Below are positions 10,293 to 23,000 of a DNA stretch of 64,000 nt, one piece after another; position 1 is the first letter of the stretch; each line of letters starts with the position of its first letter. The notes under the pieces are model-generated. The model ran no database searches. It saw only the letters and a program-made list of their open reading frames with translations, and was not told the DNA's origin. The stretch comes from Serilophus lunatus (lineage: Eukaryota; Chordata; Aves; Passeriformes; Eurylaimidae). The position numbers were made by a program, and so were the translations under genes. Location of the stretch: contig VXBA01011249.1 in the NCBI GenBank assembly GCA_013399895.1, forward strand, positions 1,203,252 to 1,267,251. The letters run 5' to 3'.

Positions 10293-10654
10293 CTAAGCTA
10301 CAACAAAAGGGAAAGCAATCTTCATGTAGATTAATAGAGAATGTCACATCTGATATATTTGGCTATTTTTAGCTGTCAAAATGTTTTTGAAAGGAGATAA
10401 AAAAAATCAGCAAATATTCTGTTGGACTGTAGTAGTTGTGGAAATAGCTGCTGATGTTCCAATACTGCAGACAGGAGTCTTGCAACATCATCTATCCTCT
10501 CAGCCGTATCGTTTAAGTAGTGTATATTTGCAGATTTTGAATGCTTAATGAAAGGAAATGATAATACCATAGTGAACATGTGCATTCTGGAGAATTTTTT
10601 TGTTGTTGAAGTACATTTAGAAAGCCCTACACCACGGTGAATGAACCAGTCACG

Positions 10655-10725
10655 GAAAAGTTTGACTTCATGATTTTTGTAAGTCCCTTCCAACTCAGAA
10701 CGTACTGTGAAATCACTGTGAAAAT
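10655..10725 (+). mobile_element. Old CR1 3' terminus
   Basis: The sequence TTTGACTTCATGATTTTTGTAAGTCCCTTCCAACTCAGAA (10660-10700) is followed by decayed octamers (TACTGTGA, ATCACTGTGA). This matches the plus-strand 3' end of CR1 (GACTTGATGATCTTTGTAGGTCCCTTCCAACTC plus octamers). The 124-codon minus-strand frame at 10376-10750 overlaps this terminus, so it is not taken as a protein. Confidence 0.65.
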
Positions 10726-12949
10726 CAACTTCTGCTACTGCTGACTTCAAAGATATATGTATTTTTGTGGAGATCTTTGCATTTAAAAGTAATGAATTAA
10801 AAAAAAAAATATTGAAAACATTTTCAAAATTCTGAATTTGTTTCTAAGAAGCAGTTTGGGGAAAATAATTTTTTATCATTTTTTTTACTGTATTCATTCA
10901 CACTACCAGGTACTACTCATATGCTTCAGTTATCCATTTTGGTCTATGGATACTTTTTTTTTTTTTTCCCCCCACTTTCTGCCCTAATTTTTAGGGTTAT
11001 ATAACCCTGGGCTGTGGAACTTTTGCCTGCTTGTATAAACCTGAAGGTGTCAGTATCACTTTTGGACACCAGAGTGCTTCATCACAAGAGAAATATCTGG
11101 TAAATAATTTTAAAAAATGAGTGGAGATTTATTGCTTTATTCATTTTTATGGTTTCTTAAATCTGGCTTCAGTCACTGGGAAGGAAGCCAAGGATTCTTT
11201 GGGATAGAGACTTTGAGCAGCCTGTGTGTTACTGTGCTGAATCACAGCACCTGCACCAGCCTAAACAAACCATTTTTCTCAAGCCCCTGGAGATTCTAGA
11301 GTTATGAATAGCAATTTTCTAGTCCAACCAATATAACTATAATAAAAGCATAAAATATTTTGAAATGGATAAATATTCATCTGCTTATGTTTGTTCTGAA
11401 CATAATTAAATTACACCTGATGTTTATGATTCATTCTATGAAGGTTAACAAGTGATGTTTTTGTGGCACGAGAAATATTTTGAATCTTGAATTGCTTCGT
11501 GTGGTACACTTTTTTATTATTTCCATATGCACAAACCCTGGGAGTTATATTATCCATTGAACTTCTATAAATCATTACAAATGACAAAAAAATTGTTCTT
11601 TAGGTCAGATTACATTTTTCCGTAGTTTTATTAAAATATATTTTGCGGAGATATTTTTTTCTTATTTTCCATTCTTGCTACACTGTGATGTTTTTATATG
11701 ACTTTCATCACTGTTACTTGACATTTAATTAAAGTGAAGAGAGAAGGAAAAGGGACAAGTTCTTTTTCTCAAAATGACTTGTATGTCCTACATAAATTTG
11801 GGTGAATCACTTAACTTCTCCATGTCTGTTTCCACATCTGTAAAGCAGGAGTAACTTTCCCATAATTAATTAATCATGGGAAAGTACCTAGAAGTTCTGA
11901 AATAGAAGATCCTGTAGACTTCAACATCTTCTAAATTATGTCACGATGGCATTAATTTATGGAAGATTTGGTGAAAAGAATGTGCTGATTATTTGGACTT
12001 TTGTATCAATGGCTGTAAGTGGTGTTACTTTATGTTTCATGGGAATATATAATTAACAGCTCTCTGCATTGTTCCTAATGGTTAAATAATTTCAATGGTA
12101 AAACTGACAAATGCTAGTATTAGCAGACTTACATCATTGCTAAAAAGTTCAACTATCAATAAAAGAAATGGGAGGGCAAAAAAATCTGGACTTAAAATAA
12201 GAACTCTTAAAAAAAAAAAGATAATATTTATTATCAAGGTAAATACTCTTGAAACACTTTGCTTGTGTTGTTGCCACTGTGGTTCTATTTTTTGTTCATA
12301 ATTTCTATTGCTCAATGTTTAACGTTTCTCTTTTAGGCCATAAAAAGAAAAAGGACTGGATATATGCAAAGCAATGCTATAGCCTCTGGGGAGCTCTGCC
12401 TTTCACCCATTTCTTGATATTTCAGAGTGATTGTACCGGTTTTTCTGGTTGACCTTGTGAGCGATAGAAGCCCATATTGACACTGATTAATATTTTAGAT
12501 CTTACCAGGAATAGCAGTTAGTGCAACAAAATGCATTTCAAATGTCCTTTGGGTGGATCTAAGAGGGATCGATAACTCCACAGTGAGCAGGAAGCCTCAG
12601 AAAGGACTAAGCAGGTTTTCGTCATCTAGGGTGTGACAAGACAGCTGTTATGGAGTCTTTAGTGTCCTTCATCCAGAAACTGAGATTGTTGGCTTGATCC
12701 AGTATTTGCTGAACATTCAAGTTTTTTCCGTTTCTGGGGACTTCTCTGAGTTGCAGTATAATGCATTATCATTCTGGGCATTGTTATGTGAGGATTACTC
12801 AGTAGCAACAGCTGTCACCTGAGGCCCTGTGAACATAATGCAAAATATAATTCTTGATGATCAACACTAGTAACAAAGAGAAAGTCCACTAATAATTAAC
12901 TACAGGTTAGACCTCTGGAAAAGTGATTTCCCCCACACCCCTGTCTTCA
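10726..12949. other. AT-rich stretch with a 32-bp palindrome
   Basis: I recognise no gene or repeat family. Low-complexity items are T14 followed by C6 at 10954-10973. A 32-base near-perfect palindrome lies at 11854-11885 and is listed separately. Open frames here are 60 to 77 codons and overlap on both strands (for example 12082-12315 minus and 12095-12301 plus), which indicates chance. Confidence 0.55.
11854..11885. repeat. 32-bp near-perfect palindrome
   Basis: The arms ACTTTCCCAT (11854-11863) and ATGGGAAAGT (11876-11885) are exact reverse complements, and the centre ATTAATTAAT (11865-11874) is itself palindromic. Only the pair 11864/11875 (A against C) fails to match, so 15 of 16 pairs hold with no loop. 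It contains overlapping TAATTA homeodomain-type cores. It could be a dimeric binding site, a cruciform-prone site or the relic of a small inverted-repeat element. Confidence 0.85.
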
Positions 12950-13240
12950 TCCTTTTCGCAAATTAGCCCTCGCCAAATCCAAACTTAAAGCATTTGGCAG
13001 TCGTAATTAGTAATTTCTTACTCTGTATAAAGAGCCCTCCATGTGAGGCACACATATAGAGAAAGTTTGGGTAATGGTTGGCTTGGCAAAGAGATTTTTT
13101 TTGGACGGATAAAAATTCCCAAGGCCTCTGTTTATTTATATAGTTCTTGGAATAACGTTGTTTTCAAAAGGCTGCTCGCCAGCTGCTGAGACAGCGTTCC
13201 AGCTAATATATTCCCAACGCAATCACCACACTTTGCTTTT
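12950..13240. promoter_or_regulatory. Candidate conserved non-coding element (CpG retained)
   Basis: This block keeps about eight CpG dinucleotides in 290 bases at ordinary GC content, while the neighbouring kilobases have very few. It contains a GTAATTAGTAATT homeodomain-like cluster near 13003-13015, and CCAGCTGCTGAG with an E-box near 13180. There is no open frame worth calling. CpG survival in AT-rich DNA is expected under selection or in unmethylated regulatory DNA. The call is an inference that only a cross-species alignment could settle. Confidence 0.35.
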
Positions 13241-16200
13241 CCCATCATAATATCCCCAAGGCTGTTCTTGGTTAAATCTCATGACTGGAATATAGGAAAG
13301 TTCACATTAAGTCAAAGCTCACAATGCCACAATGTTTCTTCTTTTTCTTTTTTTTCCCCCTCTTCTTTTCTTTTAACTAAGTCTCTTTAAATGGCGCCTA
13401 ATTCATCTGCTTTAGACCAGATTATTTTTCTATATGTGGAGACACTGAGGCATCAGCATGCAGTATATTGGCTGCACATACAATGCCAAAAATAAGTGGG
13501 TCACTATGTTGGATCTCAAAAAACATATGTGAAGAGTTTACTTTTAATGAGTAGATTAAATGTTCTACTTCAGTGACTAACATAAAAGCAGAGACAGTGC
13601 AAAGAGAGGGTATAAATGCCCTTTTATCATTTAATTCTTAGTTCTTAGCAACCAAACCACACTACAATGAGCCAGGTCAATGAAGTAAAATTTTTCTGTT
13701 TAGTTTCATTTGAACTTTTTTTTTTTCTTTTTTTTTCCTAAAGTCATAAAATTAAATGGCAAGACTCGTATGTCTCATGGTCATAGTGCACAGAGCCCAA
13801 GGGACTTGAATTTACAAGAAATGTTTTTTTCAGATTAGGTGAACTACTGTCACTGAAGAAAATTCTTGCTCATTTCTGTCCTTCCTGACCATATTACTTG
13901 TATTTCTTCCACAGCTTTGAAAAGAGAAGTAAATAATAATACCTAAACAAAACAGAACAATGAGACAAATGATTAATTTAGATTCATGGTAGTAGTGCCC
14001 ATCCGTCCATATGATGAAAGCGGGACTAAAGTTTTCTCAGGAAAAAATAATTAATGTATGCTTTCACAGTCCAAGTTGACCACAGGAAAGATAGTTGTTA
14101 TATGTTGGTCTTTGGGATGTACATTCTTGGACCAAGCCTTATGCTTTATGCATTTTTAGCAGAAGTTGAATAGAAGTAGAGTCAGGCCCAGCAAACCTGT
14201 CTTCTAGTATAACTTTACTCAAGATATTTGAACTATCTGGTATTCTCCTGCATTGCTTGACTACACCAAGCAGCCACTGAGAATGTCTTGTTATTTTGTT
14301 TGGTTTTTTACATAGCTACATATCCAGGGTAAAACAACATTTCACCACTCATTTAACTGTTTTCTCTACATTCAGTGAGTACCACCAATTTCTTTACTTG
14401 TTACAAATAGTCTATCAAACTAAGTGTTAAACCCTTCCTTCACTCCAAACCCACATATTTAGGCAGAACATAATTTAAAGTTTGTGCAGTTCTTATCAAA
14501 ATCCATGCTTCATTTCCCTTCTTAGGGACTGTTGTACTTATTGTTAACCACAGCTCATCCTCACTGTGATAAAGCAGTGCCACAGACTTTTTCTGCTTTC
14601 AGTAATGGCAATTTTTTATGCCATGGGGAATTCTGTGACAGAACTATTTTTTAAGATGTTAATTCTAAGTAAAAATAGATTGACCACACTGAGAAGAACA
14701 CTGCAAAGAGGTTCAGAAGGCAGGATATTTCACTCAGTGAGGGATAACCAGCACCGCAGAAGAGGAAATCAAGGTTGTCTCTGGATTTGTAGATGTTAGT
14801 CACTTTAGATAGGTAGCAGGTAATAGGCTCTACATTGGTTCACGTGTGCACATTTACAGAGCTCTGTTAATTTCAGTAAGACTCCAAAAACATATAGAAG
14901 TGAGTTAAAAAAAGTGATGAAAACATCCTGGAGAGACACATGGGAATGGAGACCTGGAGGAAAAACACGTATTTTCAGTTTCTCTTGGGAAGTTAGGACA
15001 ACTGAATGGATTGAGTCAGAGGTCAGTCATGCATGTTGTTCAACATTTTAGGACATTTCTCTCCCCCATTACCTTATGTGGGGGAAAATAGAGACAGCTG
15101 TGTTCAATGTGCCTGGACTGGGTTACTGTTTTGTTCTACTGCCGTATCTTGAAGCTTTTGGATGAAGAAATGCTGAACTATGAAAGAGGAAAATATATTT
15201 AGAAAATAAAACAAGAACTTATTGTAACCATATTTATGCGGAAAAACTGAAATTACTACCAAGTAAATTGCAAGAAAAGTGGCTAGCAGATAGCGAAGTA
15301 ACATAAATTGAATTGAACTCCCCAGTTCAATACCCAGAGGGTTTCCAAATCCTGTCATTGAGAAGTAACTGCAGAAAGCAGAGGGGCCCAAGCTTCCATG
15401 AAGGCCACTCTAAAAAAAAAGATAATTACCTGAACTATTATTTTAGTACTTTGAGAAAAGGGTTGCTTGCCTGGGGGGTGTGTGTGTGTCATTATAAATA
15501 CCATTCATTCTTATTCCCCTTTATTAAAATTCTTTTAATTGAGAACTATTTATTGAACTTAGCTCTTCTAGGAGGAGTTTTCTGAGCATCCAGAGGTGAA
15601 TTTGGTTTTCCCAAAAGACTGGATATGAACCTAAGGATGCTGCAGGTTGCTTGTCACAGGCATTACGTTGCAAAATCACTGTATATTGAAGGTCCTGGCA
15701 GCAGAACTCCTGTGAAACAACATTTTTGTTGAGAGTCCCACTGTGTTTTCTAGATGGCACTATTAAAAAGCCTGAATGTTTTTCCTGATGTTTCATTAAG
15801 TACACATGGGAAAGCAATATTTATGTTAAAATGAGCTCAGCTCATGTGCACAGTCTGATCTATGTTATCATCACTTACATCTTTTTTGCTGAGAGTTTTT
15901 GTATTTACAAAGTCTTTTATTTTCAACATAATGTATCATCTAGTACATAGAGTACGTAGACTATTTTAGAGTTTTTCAAAAATCAGAGATCATGGTTGAG
16001 AAAGGTACATTGGGAAAAAACCACAATAATCATTATGGCTATGACCAATTTTTCCATTTCTGAGAACATGTTGTCCTCTTACTTTGATTATCTTCTGAAC
16101 AGGAATGTATGTATCTGAAATTATATATATGTATATGTATACTTAATGGACAAGATATGAACACTAACTGCTTATATGTACATGATTTGATTGATCAACA

Positions 16201-16785
16201 TGTAGTCGGTTTTGGGGTTTTTTTTTAAGTTTGTGCAAGTTACATTAGTTCTTTTTTCAAAAATACATGGAAAAAATTTAAGTTCTCCTAGTGTAAGATG
16301 TATGTAAATAACTTCCCTGGCTCCTATTTCTTTCCTCTGCATATTTAAGATCATAAATATACCTAGTCTAAATGTTTCAGTATGAATAGCTGATGGGAGA
16401 GGGAAGGGTCAGTCAAGTATAATATACATAGATGTGATTATTCATTTAAAAGCTACTGGCTGGGCTACTTTAATAGCTAGGTTTGGTCAGTAATATCTGA
16501 TTTCCACATGTGTTTCCTGTTTTTCTTCTGAATTCTATACTGCTTAGGGACCTGGGGAATGCAAGTCCAGGATTTTCCTGAAGGGAAGGACTGCTTTGTT
16601 CATTACTGCCATGGGAATGTGTTAAATTTAAGTATGTGTTGTACAGGTCTCAGCTGTGTTTCTCCAATGGCAGATACAAGCTCAGCTCATTGGAAATGTA
16701 AGAATAGGGAGAAAGCAGTAATGAACTACTACTTTCTTTTTTTTCAGTGGATGGTAAAGTTGGAGGGAGAGGAGGCGTGCACACG

Positions 16786-16787
<2 letters not shown>
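13241..16787. other. AT-rich stretch without a recognisable gene
   Basis: The stretch holds a 41-base pure pyrimidine tract at 13334-13374 and a T-rich tract at 13715-13738. Open frames up to 97 codons (for example 15524-15817 minus) have no recognisable family and AT-driven composition. No transposon is recognised. Confidence 0.55.
13334..13374 (+). repeat. Pure pyrimidine tract
   Basis: There are 41 consecutive C or T bases with a C5 block in the middle. Such homopurine-homopyrimidine sequences can form triplex (H-DNA) structures, although the mirror symmetry here is only partial. It lies just beyond the CpG-retaining block. Confidence 0.85.

Positions 16788-16842
<55 letters not shown>
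16788..16842 (+). repeat. (TG)n microsatellite
   Basis: An uninterrupted TG dinucleotide repeat of about 27 units follows a short CACACGCA sequence that is its rough inverse. The plus-strand frame at 16559-16891 reads through it as alternating Val-Cys, which is an artefact. The locus is probably length-polymorphic. Confidence 0.95.
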
Positions 16843-16845
<3 letters not shown>

Positions 16846-19800
16846 CTTTACTCTAGTCCTCTTCTTTGTCTACCAAAATCAGTTTGAATAAACTAAAACA
16901 ATGACTTTGAAATGTGCAAACTAAAGTAGCTTTGGCTTTTAGTATAGAATAAACAATGTAAAATACACCAGTGGTCTTGAACACTCAGGAGGAGGTAAAA
17001 TATGCCAAGTAGAAAACTGTGACAAGGCACAATTATTTTGTTGGTTTTTTTAACTCCCTGGACAATAGTGTTTTAATTATGAGCCGTTCTGTCCCTTATT
17101 ATGGTAATCTGATATAGGCCCCTGTTAATTGCTTATTAAGAGTTAAGGTTCTGTCTGTCCACCTAAGATAAATAAAATACTAAATCTGTTGCAGCCAGGG
17201 CATTATCAATGTATTTTTCCAAATTTTGCATGCATATCTATACAGTAAAAAGAATTTTCCAGCCAAGGGAGAGCTATAACAAGTACCATAATACACTCAA
17301 AAGAAGGGATTTCAACAGTCCGCTCCAGCCCTCTGACATTAAGTGAATAAGTCAGAGCATGATTTTTCTAAATTCCTTTTACAGTCAATAGCAGATATGT
17401 TCTCCTGCAAAAAGAAACATTGCAGCATGCACTTGCTACAAGAAACATAATCTCCATTGAATTCTCAAATATTATGTTTAAAATTAGCCACCCCTAGCTT
17501 TTTAGCATCTGACTCTCTACAGTCAAGCTCTCCTGCTTTTAGAGCATCTTTCAGTCGCTGTTAGGGACTAGGTTTAACCATAGCCCTATTTGAATAGCTA
17601 GCTAGGCTTGGGATAAAAAATTTCACTGACTTCTTTCTGACTGCCCAAGGCAGCAGAAGAGGAACTAACGGCCTCCTAGCACACACTTCTTCCATACCAG
17701 CTCCAGATTATTTTATTTCATCAAATTGATGGAAGAGTGTAGGTGATCTGATTTCCTGAATCCCTATCTGGTGTGCAACCAAGCTGTACAATCAGCTCAG
17801 CACATTCCATCTGAGCTAACTGAAGACTATCTTGGTACTGAGATTCAGAAACTTATTTGATATCTAGGCTGGTGGGGAGACTCCCACAAACTGAAGGGAC
17901 AAGTCTTAGTGGAGTCTTAGGTATTGCATTTTCCCAAAGTTCAATCCTTCACACCCCAGGCATGAATATGCATGTGAGTAATGGGGTGGCAATGGTTGGG
18001 TCTCAGAATAGAGATGTAATGTTGATGCTCTTTGTGTTGTCCAGGTGGCATAAAGGGAAGACAAAGTGATGAAGTCATATATGTATTAGTTAATTATGGT
18101 CTTTAGGGAGGAGAGATGGAAGCATTCTTAATCAAACATTAAACAAGCGGCATTTTTGATTCTCTGATTGAGGAAAATGTTGCCCAATATGCTGTTATGT
18201 CAGGTTTTAAGGAACCCAAGAAAGAACTTTAAAAACTAAAACTATATTTCAAATTGTTTAGAACTGCTTTGGGGTTTCCAATAATGTTTTAAAAGTATCT
18301 CAGGGAATCATTCTTCTTATTTAGGGTTTTTTTTAGAAAAAAGAACACTAGAATACCTGTATGAGGATATAGTTAATCATCCTTTCCACTCAGAGGACAA
18401 AAACTTGCTTGGAAATCCTTGTGTATGTTTCACCAAGTTTCCTGAAAAAAATTTAAAAGAAGAAATGTGATCAAGGTATGTGACTTGGAAGGTGAGACAC
18501 AAAGCTAATCACCTTGAAAAATGAGGACAAAGGTAGAGAACACTACTGGAGAAAATAGGTCTGTGAAAATAAAATTTTGCTTCTCACTTTTTGAAGAAGC
18601 AATGGAATGCAGAGATTCTTTAGGAAAATACTATGTTTTCACAGCAGTTAAAGAGGAATATTTAATGTTTGTAGATAAACATAGCAAGATTAGGTGCTGT
18701 TGAGGCAGAAAAGGTTTTACAGCAAAATAATACAAAACCTAAGTGTGTGAAGGAAATTAGTGTTTTTTTTCTAATGATGTGCCAGGATTCGAAGCACCAG
18801 GGAGAGGAAAACTCTCTCACTACTCAGACAGTAGCCAAGAATTTGTCTAAGCTGATGCTACCCACTATGGAGAAAATACTAGAAATACTTATAGGACTAG
18901 ATCAGCTTGGTCAAATCATAGTATGAACAAACCAGTGTGACAGATGAGTATTTTGGCAACTTTATGTTATGGTCTTAATCAGAACTTTTTTTCACAGTGG
19001 TCTTCAAGTAACAGCAGAGATTTTTGTTCAACTCTACTGACCATGAATTTTTGATATTTATAATAGATTTTTTATCCAAAGAGAGTTAACTTATTTCTCA
19101 AGTGGTGCCAAGTCAGCTCTATCTCTGTCTCCTTAGACAGAGCTCTGCACCTAAGCCCATTTTGGGGCAGAACGCTGCTGCTGGTATGCAGTTACTCTTT
19201 CTAGTATTAATACCTTGGCTGTGTCTAACCCTGATAGAGTTGAATTTTTTTCATGTTAATTTCAAAAGCATATTGTAATACTGTAGCTAAGAATGTATAT
19301 TAGAATTTCCATCCTGTGGGGAGAAATCTTGGTTTGGTGTAATCCCCAGATAAAAAATTCTCTTTCGAGGCCTGGAGCTGCCCAGTTTCATTTCTACTTG
19401 TGTTGGCCCAGAAGATGTTTGAAGTTTTGGGTTTTTTTTTGCGTTTGAGATAGTAGTACTTATGGTTTCATGAGAAAAGCTTTCTTTGATCTAGCAAGGA
19501 GTAGACATTACTGGTAAATTTATATAGCAGTTTATGCTGTGTATCCCTGTTCCTGCTTTCTGAGTTTGTCTATATCTCAATATGGTTTTGGTCAAAAATT
19601 GTCTTTGTCATGCCAATGTATAAGAATGGGTGCTGAGTCACAGTTTCATGTACTTAAACTACTGTGAAATACCATGATGAGGACACAAGTAATATATCTA
19701 AATGCATTTCATATGAACACTGAATTGTTGGCTCTTATGGGGACTTAATATGAAGGGACAAAGATTGTCCTAATGTATCATAGAGATAGTTTCATAAAAT

Positions 19801-19976
19801 CTTAAAATGTTTGATAGATGAAACTCTAAGCAAAAGTTACTAAAAGCAGTCACCTGTGTGTGTATGTTGGTGTGACACCATATAATCTGAGAGCAGATGG
19901 CCCCTTAGGGACTGCACCTGATAGTTAATGTTATTCTTGGTTAGATGAATGCAGCAACAAAATTTGTGGTGATTTC
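16843..19976. other. AT-rich stretch without a recognisable gene
   Basis: I see no gene or repeat family. The part at about 17060-17480 has many TAAT-type motifs and few homopolymers and reads like ordered single-copy DNA, but nothing proves constraint. Open frames are 60 to 70 codons. Confidence 0.5.
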
Positions 19977-20000
19977 TTTTTTTTTTTTTTTTTTTTTTTT
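19977..20000 (+). repeat. T24 homopolymer
   Basis: 24 consecutive T bases, an A tail on the minus strand. I found no retrocopy upstream of it on the minus strand and no flanking duplication, so it is called only as a homopolymer. Confidence 0.9.
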
Positions 20001-23000
20001 AATTGGGTCTTGAGAAACCAATTTGACAAATACTTTGTCCTCAATTTGAGTTTGATGTTCAGAAGTCCTGGTAGTGCTTGATTACACACGTTTTGTGTCC
20101 CAATTTAACAGCACAAGTCTGCATAAAATGTCTGTTGTAAAACTAAATATAAAATAGAAAAATGTTCTATATTTTAGTTCTGGAAACACCTTGATCTTTT
20201 TTGTGGGCTTATACATACTATGAAACTGCTACGAAATGTTTTGAATTTCTTTTTTATCATAAGCTAGGTTTGAAATTCTGAAGTTTTAGAAAGTATAACT
20301 GACTTTTATGTTGGTGATTCAGGATTACTTCGCCTGTTTTATTGAATCTGTTTAAAATTTCTTCAAGTACCGTGAAGCAAGTTGACTTGGAGACAATTCC
20401 TTCTAAGTGTTTTTCATACATAGAATATTTTGAAGTAAGCTAGCATTCCTGATGAGGCAGTAATTATTTGTGTTGCTATTGGTATTTATTTCCCTTGAAT
20501 GGAAAAAATATAATTTTTGAATAGATACAAAATGATGATTGCAAGAATATTTCTTCTTCTGAGAGACTTCTCACAAATTTCTCCTTGTTGAATGATCAGC
20601 TAACAGTGTTCAGAACAATCGTCTTACCAAAGGAAAGTAGATATTTAAGTGCAGCTGCTAATGTGTGGAATGACAATTGCCTTTTTTGAGAAAAGACTTA
20701 TCTTCCATTATAGTTGACTGAGCTTAACAGAACCCACAGGGAAGAGCCTGTTGAATTCTGTTTACCCCCTCCGAAAGTTTCTGAAAACAATGTCAAAACT
20801 GAAGTTCATGCAATAAACCAAATACCACTGGATGAAACCCCAAATCAACAACAAAATGCTAAGTGATGTTGGAGAACAATGCTACCAGAGGTACATGCTT
20901 CAGATAAATATGCTGAAATTCAACAGTGACTGGTATTGTTGGAATTGAATGACTTGTACAAAGTCTTCTCTTTTTTCTTTAGTTTGATCATTGTATCCAT
21001 AACTTGAATTCCATTCCTACCTGGTTTCTTATTTTTCTACTCGGATTTTCTTTACAGATTTAGTGTTTTGGTAACTCTCTTATAGCCTAATGGAGAACTA
21101 TGGTAAGAATGAGAAGAGAATAATATAAAACCTTTAGGGGATAATGCTGCCTTTAAGGATTTGTAGGTTAACCTAAAAGTTTTCCTCAATAAATATGTTA
21201 AAACCCTGTCACAGTACTGCACAGTGTGTTTGTGATTAAGCAATGTTGGCACCTCGTTTATTTCTGCTGTATTTGCCATTAGCTATGTTATAAAATATAT
21301 TTAGTTGAGTAATTTTTTAATTATTGTAACAGAAGTGCTCCACATACTTTTTTGGAACTCTTTAGGTATTGCATCTTTCTGTATAGCTTATGTTTTCATC
21401 CTGAGAAACAGACAATTCATACAATGTGTAGAGAGAGTTGTTGCTTTGTTTAGATTATAAAAAAAAAAATCTGTTCTTTATTTTGAAATTTTTTCCCTAT
21501 TCTAGTCCTGAAGTTCAATTGCAATAAGTTCAAGGACAGTTTTTAATGGAACAGATTATTTTTTAACTTCTAAATTTTACCTTGAATGGAGAAAATTAGT
21601 CTGAACAGAGTCCTAGGCAAAAAAGGACACTAAAAAAGGTGGGTTGCATAGTTGAGTTGGTTATTGTTAGAAGGAAATTTTTTCAGTTTTCTGACTTGCA
21701 CTGGAATATCCAGGTATATTCAGGGGCTTCAGCTCCTGAAATCAGATGATGCAGCATAAATTTAGTCATATAAAATAACAGTGATATTTGTGAAAGGCTT
21801 AAATTAAGAAGGAATTCCAATTCCTGAATGTGAAGCAAAGTTGAAAGTTGCACCCTAAAAAACACAGTAAAAATGTCTGTAATTAGAAAAGTCAAGTCTG
21901 ATCTGATTTTGGAAATATAAAGGATATTCACATCTAAAAGCGTAGCTGTCGTAAAAATAAAATGCCAGAATACTAGAAAGTAAAGGAAAAGGTGAAAAAA
22001 CCTCAACCAACTAAACAAAGAAAAATACCCCAAATTCAATAGAATGGTTGCCAAATCATAATATCCTGGAGTTTTGTCTCTGTGGTTATGTATACATCAT
22101 ATTCAAACACTGCTCTTGCTTAATTGTATCAGGATTCAGAAAACGCCATGATGTGTGTATATGTGTGTGCATTGATATATACAATTAAGATCCATATTTG
22201 TGTAAATGTGAAATAATTAAGCTTTTATTAATTAGACATAAACTAAAGCTTGCTAATAGGAGAAAAAAAATTCTTAAATTATCGTGTTAGTCCTGTGCAA
22301 ATGGTCACATTTTTGCAATTCATTAACAAGTAAAGGGCAATAATTTTTTTTGTTTTGTTGCAATTTCTGAGTAATTTCTTTTCTCTGAATCCATTTTTTT
22401 TCTATCAGAATTAACTCTCAAATGTTTAGTGGGTATAATCCAACAAAAAGGATCAAATAGGTGATCTGTGAGAATTCTTGCCTACATGAAATGCTTAACT
22501 TCATGCAAATCCAAAGATGCTTTTGAGGTCGTCACTTTAGAAATCAAATTCAAATGAAAAACAACATTAACATACCTTCAAATGTAAAACTAGACCCTAA
22601 CTTCAAAATATTTTTCTAAAAAATTGCTGGATTTCTAGATGCCTGGCAAAAATGTATGATTGCAGTTAATGATTGTATGCATTATGCAGACATATGACTG
22701 TGGTTAAGCTTTATCTTCCTTATTTTGTTTTCTTGTAAATTCTGTCTGCTCAAAGCTGCTTTATTTTTAAACAGTATTGGCAAATACTGTGGTCTGCTTG
22801 TCCTTTTCTTGTAATAATTCTGTAGCAAACATTTAGGTTGATACCAATTAGGATGCTCTATAAAGATAAATGTTTTTGGCAAATAATTTTCAGTGCATTC
22901 CTCAGAGGCCAATAATTATTACTAGAAACTGGTTTGGGGAACTTCGTTAAAACCATCTATCTCCCATATATTTAAGAAAAATGATTGAAATAATGTCTGT

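Noticed and set aside
10376..10750. 124-codon minus-strand frame
   Set aside because: It runs antisense through a plus-strand CR1 3' terminus and has no domain.
16559..16891. 110-codon plus-strand frame
   Set aside because: Its C-terminal part is Val-Cys repeats from the TG microsatellite.
19977..20000. T24 as the A tail of a minus-strand processed retrocopy
   Set aside because: No coding or transcript-like sequence precedes it on the minus strand, and no flanking duplication was found.
21683..22054. 123-codon hydrophobic minus-strand frame resembling a membrane protein
   Set aside because: Its Leu/Phe/Ile richness follows from T-rich sequence, and no family or gene structure supports it.
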